A stretch of DNA of 64,000 bases from Selaginella moellendorffii (lineage: Eukaryota; Streptophyta; Lycopodiopsida; Selaginellales; Selaginellaceae): assembly GCF_000143415.4 (NCBI RefSeq), contig NW_003314293.1, positions 1,022,062 to 1,086,061 on the forward strand. The letters run 5' to 3'. Below are positions 54,831 through 64,000 of the stretch, piece after piece. Each line of letters starts with the position of its first letter. Within the stretch, counting starts at the first letter, position 1. Below the pieces are notes generated by a model that was given only the letters and a program-made list of their open reading frames with translations, ran no database searches and had not been told where the DNA came from. The position numbers and the translations under genes were made by a program.

Positions 54831-56002
54831 TACCTTAGGGCCTTGAGCTATGGTAAAAGGGTGCCAATTTGTCGCACATCTAGTTTGTACCGGCATCAAA
54901 TACCCTGAACACTGTAAATGCCCAGCCAAGGCAACTGGGTTGACAGAAGCAGGAAGACTGTAGACTTGTGCTCAAGCCACTCAAAGTTGCCTAAAATGCT
55001 TGTGACAAAGAGAAATAAAGGTCGAAATGGAAAGAGATGTAAGCCACAAACACACGTAACCATTGACCTGTAGGGTAACTGCCGGAGTAACTGCTGGAGT
55101 AGTTGCTGGAGTAGCCGCTGGAATAGCCGGTAACCGGTAACTCGTAACCAATAACTAGGGACCTGTAACCTGTAACCGGTAACCCCTTGCTCTCACTCCT
55201 ACTTCTGCGTCTGCTCCTACCGTCCTTGTTCCTACGCCAACTCTTGTTCTTGCTCCTCCTATTCTTGTTCCTACGCCAACTCTGTTCTTGCTCCTCCTGT
55301 TCCTTGAAGATTGCTTCGTTTCCAAGGAACTCCCAACAAAGTTTAGCCCGAAAGAGAAAAATGAGTGGGTTCGTTGGAAAGGGCTTAGCCCTATCTACCC
55401 TCTATTGCAGGAATTTATGAAGAAACTGCCTTAATATTCCCCGAAATCCAAGAAGAGGTAGCCCAAAACACCAATATTGTGGAAAAACATGTGCATGTCA
55501 CTGATGTAGATCGATATTAAGGCATTGTTAGTATTTTCAAAAAGCCTAGGACCAAGAGCACCTCTAGAAACAAACAGCATCCAAAACAAAGCCTGGAATA
55601 GCATAAATTCCTACTACAAAGATGACCCAATCTAGCCGGAGAAGAAAATCCTTTTGCATGCGGCCAATTTGGCCAAATCTAACACCAAGAATCACCACTA
55701 CTCATAGATCCAGGCCAGATATACAAGCCCAAATGCACTACTTTGAGAAATTGGGCTGAGGATTTAGCCCTAAACTGTTTTTCAAATCGAGCCAAGAAAC
55801 GTTGTATTTTTTCAAATATTGCACGGCTTGATGAGCGCCATACCTTCCTAGAAAGAGGAGCTCCAAACCTATCTAACACGCCCAAGATCAAACAAAACCA
55901 CCGCAAGACGAACAAAGAATTCCTTCCCAAAGTCTGCAACCAAAAGAAAAAGAGAGAAATGACACATCAAAAAGTGTTATGCGTCATGCTAGGTTCACCA
56001 TT
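54831..56002 (-). other. Element C 5' leader
   Basis: No conserved gene. It contains the GGTAACCGGTAACTCGTAAC block (55125-55185) shared with 38650-38720, and low-complexity Leu/Phe-rich frames. It runs to the 5' LTR at 56003. Confidence 0.55.
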
Positions 56003-56172
56003 TGTTGGGGGAAGGAAGGGCCCTAATTCTTGCTCAAACACAAAAAATGCTTCAATGCCCTTCACAAAAATGCCCCCCCTCCCACTGCCCTTTTGGGGCA
56101 AGGGTTTTATACAAGGAAGATGGGGAATATTCCTTCTCTCTCTCTCACTCTCTCGGTGGCCACACTCTAACA
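56003..56172 (-). repeat. Element C 5' LTR (empty site for the MITE)
   Basis: 170 bp. ATGCCCCCCCTCCCACTGCCC (split by the MITE in the 3' LTR) is continuous here. Confidence 0.85.
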
Positions 56173-56176
56173 ATAG

Positions 56177-56732
56177 TTAGCAAGGATCTTGTGCTGGTTA
56201 GCAAACCAAACACCTCCAATGGTCTACTTTCAATGCAGGTGATGCTAAGAGTAATCATAGTGAGCCCAGCTGAAATGAAGTGTAAGAAGACAAAAAACAA
56301 AAATACACATGAAGGAAATCATTCAAGAAAGGCAATGCAAAGGCAAACCAAAGCGATTTGAAACAGAGAGAAATCAACTTTAATCATCAACATTAAAAAC
56401 TGACTAAATGAAGAATGGAAGAAAACTGACCATTTCCATTGTCTCCTGCCTCCATGACCAATTGGTATAAAATGGGGCCAAAGGATGAGCAATCCCGACA
56501 GTTGGACACAAGCAAAGCATGATCTAGCTCTGACACAGCACCAGGCCTGTTGAGAATTCTAACATAGACCAGCAGAGTTTAGTAGCAAAAAGAAAACCAA
56601 ATAAGAATGAAACTAGATATCAACTAAGTATACCAAGTAGACTTGAATATGATCACAAGAAGTAGTGGCTACCGTTTATCGGATTTGGCAATGCATGTCC
56701 TGTGAGCTCTGCAAGACGATAAGAGTTAGTAC
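56177..56732. other. Right flank of element C; no gene
   Basis: Short frames only. It leads into element D integrase and is probably D's 3' non-coding part. Confidence 0.4.
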
Positions 56733-57949
56733 CTACAGTATGAAGTACCTGATAGGGACCAATCCAAGGAGATTGGAACTCGCATGGTGTCTAGTTGCTG
56801 CATCAAACCGCCAGACCAAATCTCCAGGCAGAAATGTCTTCCCTTGCTGGCGAGAATGACCCAAGGCAGCCTGATGTGATATCTGAATACGCAACATCAC
56901 AAGCTCTCGATCCTCATCCTGTTCCGCTTGCTGTGTAGTGGAAGTGACTGATGTTGACGAAGATGGATCCGCTTCCTCTGTAGAGACTCTATATGTTGGC
57001 AAGCACAGCTGGATCGGCAACAGTGCCTCAAGGCCATACACGAAACGAAATGGTGTAAAACCTGTTGGCAGCTTCTCTGTTGTACGATATGACCAGAGGG
57101 CATGAGGCAAGAACAATGGCCAGGATCTTGGATTATCTTGGACCAGCTTCTGAAGGATAGGCTTCAGTGATTTATTCATGATCTCTGCAATACAAACTTG
57201 ACTTCAAGTGTGAAACTCCCAGCTTCTGGACCAATTCAGCCACTACTGAGCCAAGAAAGTGTGATCCACAACCGGACAGGAGGATACGAGGTACTCCGAT
57301 ATGATAAAGTGTCCTGTGGTAACTTCATCTGCTGCGCACAGGAGATCGCCTCAACCCATTTGGTAACAGTCAGTATGTATGCATGATGATTAGAAGCCAA
57401 TGGGAAAGGTCCTGCGTAATCAAGGCTCCACCTTGAGAATGGTGCCTCTGGTGCAATAGGATGTAATGGGAGCTTTCCCTTCAGGTGGACAACCTCAAAT
57501 CGCTAGCAAGGTTGGCAGCGTTGAACAAAACGAAGACTATCCACATATAGAGTCAGCCAGAAATAGCCTGCCTGCAACACCTTTTGCTGGTCAGAAAAAT
57601 GACCACCACAGTCATGGACAGCAGCTAGCACCTTCTCTGCTTCCTCTGCATCAATGCATCGTAATAAAGTGCCACCCTCTTGTCCGCAGTACAGAATATC
57701 ACCCACTAGGAGGAATTTAGCCGCTCGCTGAAAAAGTTGACGTCATTCCCATTTTGATAAATGTGAGAAAAGAACAGCCAGTAAATCTGTGTACCAAGGG
57801 CGATGCACAACAACATATGTAGTCTCCAAACTCAGGTCAGTGTTGGAAGGGATGGCAGTGACTGCCAAAAGAGATGCCAAAGATGTGGGATTTAACACTC
57901 GTTCATTCTCTGTGAGGATGACAAAATCAAAAACTTGGAGTCCTTGCAC
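56733..57949 (-). pseudogene. Ty3/gypsy element D, integrase remnant
   Basis: Minus strand. A protein segment (FDFVILTENERVLNP, 57743-57949) is followed by an H2C2 finger (HDCGGHFSDQQKV then CQPC, about 57503-57600) and, at 56733-57179, the core end NKSLKPILQKLVQDNPRSWPLF, HALWSYRTTEKLPTGFTPF and VYGLEALLP. The central catalytic region (57186-57500) is in broken frames. LTRs were not found. Confidence 0.75.
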
Positions 57950-58159
57950 ACCGGGTGACTGAGCAGGTATGAGAGCAGGTTGACTGTGTGTGAACCACCA
58001 TTAGTGGCCAACCTTTGATCGAGTCTCCCAGATAATGTTGGAGCTTATGAAAAATCGCTGCACAATACTGCTCAACTTTGGGCTTGGCCAACTCTGTGCG
58101 TTTCAAATTCCACCCCGTAAAATAGATTGCAGAAAATGCAGATGAAAGCATCATAAGTT
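57950..58159. other. Junction between element D and relic G
   Basis: Non-coding or shifted sequence; no boundary motif is evident. Confidence 0.3.
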
Positions 58160-60560
58160 GTGGTTGATACAAGGCTTGCAGCAGTAGAATCAATTCAAGA
58201 GGGGCAATCTTCAGCAGCAACTAGTGAAGCTCATGAAGAAGATCCAATTGGATTTTTACCTAGTTTGAATTCTAAGCTTGCTTCAACTAGAGAGATACAT
58301 GATTGGAAGAGAACATTCAAGCAAAATGAGAGAAAGCTGAGAGCAAAAGGGAGGAAAGACAAGTTTGGATTGTTTTTATATGACCAAGATGGATGCACTC
58401 ACTTCAAAATCATTTGTTAGGTGTGTGGAACTTTTTATGGAGGAGACCTGAAAGACATTACAATTTCATTTCAAAGCACTGCAGTGGAGCTAGGCATGAA
58501 GCAAACTACACAAAAAATCAGCTGCAGCAAGAGAAAGATGATCGGGAAGAAGCTAACGTGGAAAGTCCTGTTGAAGGTGCTAAACTTGCTAGTCATGAGG
58601 AAATAAAAAATGAAGTGGAGAAGCTGATAAATGGAACCATGGAAAGGTTTTGCAATGAAAATAACATTCGCTTCACTCTCTACCAACCAAGTGTAGGAAA
58701 TTTTGAGAGGAGGAATAACATTCAAGTTTGTTGTGAGCATTGTGAGAAAACGTTAATGTTTTTTCCTCCTGCTGAGATTCTCTTGAACAATCTGATGGTT
58801 CACATTTCTGGGAATAAGCACAAGAATGCTGGCCGAGAAAGAAGCACTAGAGGTCAGCCAGCTAAAGTTGCAAACACTAACAATAAACAAGGAAACCTCC
58901 TTAGCTATTTCACACAAAGTAAGAAATTGTATTCCAGTTTTTGTAAAGTAATAATGTGTATTGTTTAAATTTGTTAAGGAAAAGGAGTCCTGTCAAGTAG
59001 TTCTTCTTAGAACTTCATAGCATCTCTAGATGAGTCTTCAAAGTAAGTAGCATTTCATATGCTTTACATAGTGTGATTGCTTGTATAGTGTGATCTATTG
59101 TATGTTGATAGGAATTGAAAGACTTTGCTTTGGATACTGGAAAAATGATTAAAAATACAGCTTGAGTTTTGTGAATGTTCATCCTCTTCTCCAAGATGTA
59201 AAAGAGGGAGGTCGTTGGTTCTGTGATCCAAACTTCAAAGCAGCAGCAAATGGTGTTATTATTAATAGAACATTCAGATCAAAACAGTGTCTAAGAGTGA
59301 CAAACAACATTTGTGGATTCAAGAACAAGCAGTGCAAGTATTTTATGACAGTACCAGCTTGTAGTGACTTCAAAGGATATGCTTTATGGGAAAGCAAAGT
59401 GACAATACCACAAGGATAAAGATTGAAGAGGCGTGGAATGAGACTTGACTACATGACTACAGCTGAGAACATAGATATAGCAGTAGGCTAGTGCAAGTGG
59501 AGAATAGAAAGTTGCCATTGGAACTATTGACCATAAGATGCAGGATAGCAGCTCTTTCAATTCATTGCCGGAGCTTAAAAGAAGGAAAGCACCATTTGTA
59601 AGGATATCAGAAAATTCAACTCTAACCTCAAACAAGCTTGGCAACAAGGCAAATTTAAGGGCAAAGAGATAGTTCTTCACGTGATGTAAGATTTGCTGTA
59701 GGGAATAACCAGGAAAAAACAATATTTATCTAAATTTTTTTCCTTACGCTCTTTACACATTGAAACCACGAAATGGATTTTTGCAAGTAACAAAAATGTG
59801 AGGGGGGGAGCGGGTTTAAAACTTCCTTCACTTGAACCTTGGATTGCCAAGTTTGTCAACAATAAAGCGTGACATGAAAAAAAACTTCAGATACACAATA
59901 GGTTTGCAATCTGAGATATTTTTGAACCTTTCTAAGGTTTACAAGTTCAAGATGGAGAGTTTACAGCTTGAGCTAGGGAAAACTGTTATTAAAAGGATGA
60001 TCAGATGGATTGCTCATGATGATGTTTTGCTCGGGTTTTGTGGAAAGAAGGGGGAGGGTCACAAGTGTGTGAATGGTTTCGTCATGAAAGTTGGGAATGG
60101 AGAAGCAGGTTATGAACAGATCACTCACGTGTTTGGTTCTTTCTATTTAGCTTACTTGTAATCGGTTTACAGCTTCAGATGTTCAAAAACTATGGAACTT
60201 GATCCATCAAATATGGGGACAACATCTTCACAATGTTGTTGGCCCCTTGATTGGCCATTCATCAGATGGAGATTAGAGATGGCATAGACTAATGCTTGAA
60301 GACATGAGTTTGGGGGATACAGCAACAGGAACTTAACTCTGTACCTTGGTTAGGGTGGCTATTTTCTGGAAAGTGGAACTCAATAGGGAACCTTCTGATA
60401 CATGATCAAGACTATGTGCGTAATGGGAAGAAGCTGACCAATCCATTGCATAGTGCAATAAGATAACTGTTTCTAGGAGATGAGTTTGTGCATTTCAATG
60501 ACATTTGGGAAGTTTTTGAAAACTTTCATAGTAAACACAGACTGCAACTCGGGGAGCCTG
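58160..60560 (+). pseudogene. Zinc-finger transposase-like relic G
   Basis: Successive fragments: acidic N-terminus (SEAHEEDPIGFLP), KFGLFLYDQDGCTHFKIIC then VCGTFYGGD, a C2H2-type finger (CEHCEKTL then HISGNKH, about 58735-58825), VKEGGRWFCDPNFK, RMIRWIAHDDVLLGFCGKKGEGHKC, HSSDGD near 60256, and DQDYVRNGKKLTNPLH near 60405. I recall the SSDGD and DQDYxxNGKKLxNP blocks from an uncharacterised transposase-like family in plants and invertebrates. Ten or more stops and shifts show decay. Introns may account for gaps near 58965-59160. Confidence 0.5.
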
Positions 60561-61700
60561 GGTAGGTTTTGAGCTCATGAGCTCACGAGCTGAGCTCACG
60601 GCCTCTTAAACATAAGGGAAACATTGGTTCGTCCCGAACCAACATCTTTTCATTTTTCAAATTTTGATTTAATCTATATTTCTAAGTAAATTCGACCAAT
60701 AAAATACAAATATAAATATAGATCTGAACACTAAAAGCAATCGAAAAACANNNNNNNNNNNNNNNNNNNNNNNNNNNNNNNNNNNNNNNNNNNNNNNNNN
60801 NNNNNNNNNNNNNNNNNNNNNNNNNNNNNNNNNNNNNNNNNNNNNNNNNNAAATATACCTTTCCCCTGTTCTCCCGCTATGTAAAATCTAGACAAGTACA
60901 TAATGGATTTTCGCAAAGTTTGATAGTGTAGCTCGTACCCTTTGATGACTTAGTCATAATAACAAACTCCTTAGCCACAGCACTGATGTAGTTTGTCTTT
61001 GTGATTGTGCACTTCAGCTCTTTTGCCAGCTTGATCTTTACTTGTGCACCTTTTGAAATGGAAGATCTGTATTGTACAGCCTTCCCATTCCTAACTGGTC
61101 GTGTATGCCAGTCTAGTGTTAATATTGGTGGCATAGCAGTACTAACAGCAACATTTGAGGAAGTCTTTAGCTTGAAACATGCTCTCTCTAGACTTTCAAT
61201 CTCTTCTTTCAAAAGATTGCAGCTTCGCTCAACAGGCCACGCCTCTAGCATAGAATCTGGCTTCAAAATAATTGAGCTGTGGATCGGCTTGTATGAGTAA
61301 CATCAGTCCCACAACAGTAAATCCAGCTTGACTGGCGGCCCTTCACTCCTAGATCTCGACAGCCCCAAAAACATGGCACTGCTGAAGTTGTCTCCTTCAC
61401 GCCACCATATGCACATCTCATTTGCCTTTGCCTCATGCTGGAAACTCGAAGAATATATTCCCATTATAGGAAGAAGGAAGCTCCTCACCTCTCATGTACT
61501 GGAACTCCTTCAATTCCAACTGTAATGATTGAGATTGCCGAAATGCCTTATCCACCGCTTCAAAAACTGGTCCAAAAGGAACACACCTACTTGTTTGGGA
61601 AGCTATGTCGGGAAGCTCATCTTTTTCATTTTCGTCACTGGAGAGAATAACAACTTCATCCTTCACTCCTTGCACAGTTAGCTATGAAACTGATGCGCTC
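60555..61700 (-). pseudogene. SWIM zinc-finger protein gene, copy E2 (minus strand)
   Basis: Homologous to 1-2390 along both coding and 3' flanking DNA. It includes MRIWWREGDNFSSAM (near 61400) without the TRIM, the block AVQYRSSISKGAQVKIKLAKELK, and CENPLCTCLDF of the SWIM finger. A TAG at 60877-60879 replaces the CAG of copy 1. The CKH part is hidden by the gap 60751-60850. Upstream (61433-61675) it carries an extra stretch, VVILSSDENEKDELPD and DKAFRQSQSLQLEL, that is not seen in copy 1. Confidence 0.65.
60751..60850. other. Assembly gap (100 N)
   Basis: A run of N, placeholder-sized, within the 3' part of the SWIM gene copy E2. Confidence 0.95.
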
Positions 61701-62324
61701 TCCTCTACTCGCTTTGGAGATCCTGTAACTAGAATCTCCTGACCTATACATCTATCAAGATCCCATTGAATCCCATTCTCTCCCACACCACTGTCAAGAA
61801 GAATGGATTTTTTTATCTGATTACCCTTATCATGACATACATTCTCCAAACTAACTGATCCCGACTTCAGCTTGAATCTTCTGCAGAGGAAGCTCTATCC
61901 TATAACACTCTTAGAAAAAACAATTGGAGGCTCTTGATCGAACTTCAAATAGAATTCTCTCATATCTTCTCCTTGCTCGAGCACTTAGAAAAAATTTGGG
62001 GAGAAACTGATAAGAAAGAATAAAGATATTTTTTTGTATTGTGAGCATTAATTAGCTATGTCCTTGTAAAGGACAAATTAACTATTTTAACAAATTATAT
62101 AACCGTTAAGAATCTAGAGAGATATGAGAATCTTAAAGAGCCATATTAATTGTATAATTGATTGTGAGAGAAATAATATTGTTGAAATGAATGTAGTTTT
62201 GAGTGAGAAGTGCCAGTCAATCACAAAAGTTGTAGCATTGATTGCTTGTTCTCCCTCTCATCTCTATGCTCTCTTCCCTTCAAGAGAGTTTCATTCTTTT
62301 GTGACAAATGAGAGAGAGTCAAGC
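61701..62324. other. AT-rich region, no recognised gene
   Basis: Upstream flank of SWIM gene copy E2; only short frames without motifs. Confidence 0.45.
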
Positions 62325-62532
62325 TCGGAAAGGTTGGTTCGTAGGTGGTTTTTTTGCCATCAAAGAGAATGAAAATCATGGCCATTGATCGTGACTGTTG
62401 ATTGCGTCCGTTGATTTTTAGGGTTTTACACCTAAGGCATGCTTGAGCAGAGAAGGGCGAGAGAAAGGAGCTTCAACCTAGCAATGTGCTTCAAGACACT
62501 CCTCAAACAAGGTATGCTTCCTTGAGAAGGTT

Positions 62533-63060
62533 GGTCCGTGCGCGAACCGACGTCTCCTCACTTTTTTTCTTCCATGAGAAATTTTCTGTTTTCTCGACTT
62601 TTGTTTTCTCTTGAGGGATAGAGATGTTGGTTCTTGTGCGAACCGACATCTCCTAGCATTCTATTTCATTTTCTGTTTAGCATTTTGCCCATCTTTGCCT
62701 GGTTTTTTTTAATTTTTTTCCTTGTTGAAGGGGTGGGAAAGATCGGTTCGCGCGCGAATTGACGTCTCCCCACCTTCATTTTTTCTAGAAGCGAGCTTTC
62801 TTGGTTTTTTTCATGTTTCTAGTGGTGAGATCTCTATATTTTCGAAAATAAAGAGAGATAGAAATGTCGGTTCTTGTGCAAATCGACATCTTCAAGATTT
62901 TTTTTATAATTTCATTGACTTGATAAGGCATTTCATGTGAAAATTAGAGGGTGGAAGATGTCAATTCTTGCACGAACCAACCTCTCCCGTATTCTTGTTG
63001 TGTTTTTCCTTTTTCTCAAGAGGTAGGGTGAGGTCGGTTCTCGCGCGAACCAACCTTTCC
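62533..63060. repeat. Array of six GGTTCG...CGAACC hairpin motifs
   Basis: Imperfect palindromes around GGTTCKYGCGCGAACC, each followed by CTCC or a near match, at about 62533-62548, 62621-62654, 62741-62769, 62862-62893, 62957-62989 and 63031-63060. Spacing is 75-130 bp and the T-rich spacers share words, which suggests a diverged tandem array. A related palindrome occurs in both SWIM-gene 3' flanks (2322-2340 and near 60632-60650). Confidence 0.8.
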
Positions 63061-63265
63061 TAGTGACTTGTGTTTTTTTCCTTTGCATTTCTTGTAGTTT
63101 ATAATTTATTTTTCATATCTTTTACTTACAAACTTTTCTTGTGTGAGCAGATATAAATCAAGCTTGACTGCCTAAAACTTCCAACAAGGGACTTGAACTT
63201 AAAATGCCACAAGTTTGCTTTACATTACAAGTTCGATGTTATAATATTTTTGCTTTTTATTTTAG

Positions 63266-63826
63266 AGGAAGCGCCGAGGCCAACCTCAATGGTCTCGGTC
63301 TCCAAGAAAAGGCAGCCGCCTTGATCGTTATGGGCTTGGTGGATTGAGTGGAGATTCATCTCAAGTATCCAATGAAGTTTCTACTAGTCGTGCTGGAGGC
63401 AACAATAAACATAACAATAATGTGGATGTTGAGATGGACATTCAAATTGATGTTGGTGTTATTGAGGCTGTTGGTACTAGTGCTCATGAGGCTGCGGCTA
63501 CTGGTGGTGGGGTACTTACATTTGATGTTGGTGATGGTGGGGGTGCTATGCCTTCGGTTGCTGAGGTTGCTCACAACGAGGTAGATGAACTAGTTGAGGA
63601 AGTTATTAGTAGCATTGTAGGTGGATCTACTACAACGGCTATTGGGGGCATAATAGCTGCTCCTAGTGCTCCTCAGGCTAGTGGTGCAGGGGGAGCTAGT
63701 GGTGGTGAGGGATTATGCATGCATGATTCTGACACCATCTTGAATGATCGTGTTCAGGACACGATTATCCAACCTCAAGAATGGACAGTTAGTAAAGTGT
63801 TACAAGAAACCCTCATCGATTTCTAG
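63266..63826 (+). CDS. Hypothetical exon: Arg-rich then Ala/Gly/Val-rich acidic protein
   Basis: Follows a TTTTATTTTAG acceptor and is open to TAG 63824-63826. The first residues are basic (RKRRGQPQWSRSPRKGSR), possibly a nuclear signal. An Asn-rich patch and a long low-complexity Gly/Ala/Val/Thr region with scattered Asp and Glu follow, ending WTVSKVLQETLIDF. No known domain. It lies just downstream of the hairpin array, which may be its leader intron. It could equally be an internal exon of an unseen transposon gene. Confidence 0.4.
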   Translation, partial: RKRRGQPQWSRSPRKGSRLDRYGLGGLSGDSSQVSNEVSTSRAGGNNKHNNNVDVEMDIQIDVGVIEAVGTSAHEAAATGGGVLTFDVGDGGGAMPSVAEVAHNEVDELVEEVISSIVGGSTTTAIGGIIAAPSAPQASGAGGASGGEGLCMHDSDTILNDRVQDTIIQPQEWTVSKVLQETLIDF

Positions 63827-64000
63827 TTCCTTTGGTTCAAAGCCATTGGGTGCACTTAGCTTACAACCTCAATATGGCTATCTACAGCTCATTTTCCGAG
63901 GTCGGGTTTGGGAGCACAACTGGTACCTTCATCGTTTCACCAACTTTCCCTGGAACTGGCCAGACAGAGTTAGTGACTACTGAACTTGAGAAAAAATGGG
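63827..64000. other. Window end; nothing recognised
   Basis: No gene or repeat identified in this short terminal stretch. Confidence 0.4.

Larger units (their letters stand above)
37621..56172 (-). mobile_element. Ty3/gypsy element C, nested host of MITE, LINE and the partial TIR element
   Basis: The left LTR (37621-38113, 206 bp without the MITE) and right LTR (56003-56172) share TGTTGGGG...CTAACA ends and the block GGGGCAAGGGTTTTATACAA. ATAG flanks both sides (37617-37620 and 56173-56176), with an extra A on each side, so the target duplication is 4 or 5 bp. Pol is on the minus strand. Three insertions lie inside: the MITE in the 3' LTR, a LINE in RT and a partial TIR element between gag and RNase H. 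Part of gag and the protease are missing next to the last. Confidence 0.85.

Overview
The window reads as repeat-dense plant nuclear DNA. It has TTTAGGG-type telomeric motifs, plant-type LTR retrotransposons primed by tRNA-Met-like sites, a TRIM, a plant-type L1 LINE and GT-AG introns. I cannot name the species. The expanded DUF7869-like gene and the lack of recognisable seed-plant genes make me lean towards a bryophyte, lycophyte or fern, but that is inference. I see no convincing single-copy host gene, tRNA, rRNA or CRISPR array. Almost every coding remnant is a mobile-element gene and nearly all are broken.

Layout: (1) 1-2.39 kb, a SWIM-zinc-finger gene split by a 596-bp TRIM; a second diverged copy lies inverted at 60.56-61.7 kb. 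(2) 2.79-3.84 kb and 14.70-14.79 kb, one LTR-like repeat with an internal minisatellite. It is split by (3) a 10.86-kb DNA element (3846-14700) with TIRs and a 3-bp target duplication, carrying a DUF7869-type candidate transposase gene (minus strand) and, divergently, a 5'-truncated multi-exon ParB/Srx-like gene. (4) 15.67-20.92 kb, a decayed chromodomain Ty3/gypsy element F. (5) 21.55-22.99 kb, the second copy of the minisatellite/LTR repeat, which shows the empty site for element (3). (6) 22.99-35.9 kb, Ty3/gypsy element B (minus strand), interrupted by two copies of a younger Ty3/gypsy family: A1 (minus, in B integrase) and A2 (plus, in B gag). (7) 37.62-56.17 kb, Ty3/gypsy element C (minus strand) with LTRs and a short target duplication. 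It has a 287-bp MITE in its 3' LTR, a 4.8-kb LINE in its RT and a second partial copy of the DNA element (47.41-54.39 kb) that retains the complete 3' half of the ParB-like/HAD-like gene. (8) 56.7-57.95 kb, integrase remnant D. (9) 58.16-60.56 kb, a zinc-finger transposase-like relic G. (10) 62.5-63.06 kb, six GGTTCG...CGAACC hairpins, followed by an R- then Ala/Gly-rich exon.

The unusual system is the TIR element family. The 10.86-kb copy, the 7-kb partial copy and the MITE share the same ends. Every copy is studded with a 22-bp imperfect palindrome of form ATGGC-N12-GCCAT, and I found none outside these three copies. The palindromes sit beside the MITE ends, in 5' leaders, at stop codons, inside 38-54-nt introns and even inside exons. 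The large gene combines a ParB/Srx-like domain, a long acidic linker region and a C-terminal FCP1/HAD-like phosphatase domain. I know of no described transposon with this gene set, though I could not search. The copies are inactivated largely by CAG-to-TAG changes, as expected for CHG-methylated, silenced DNA.
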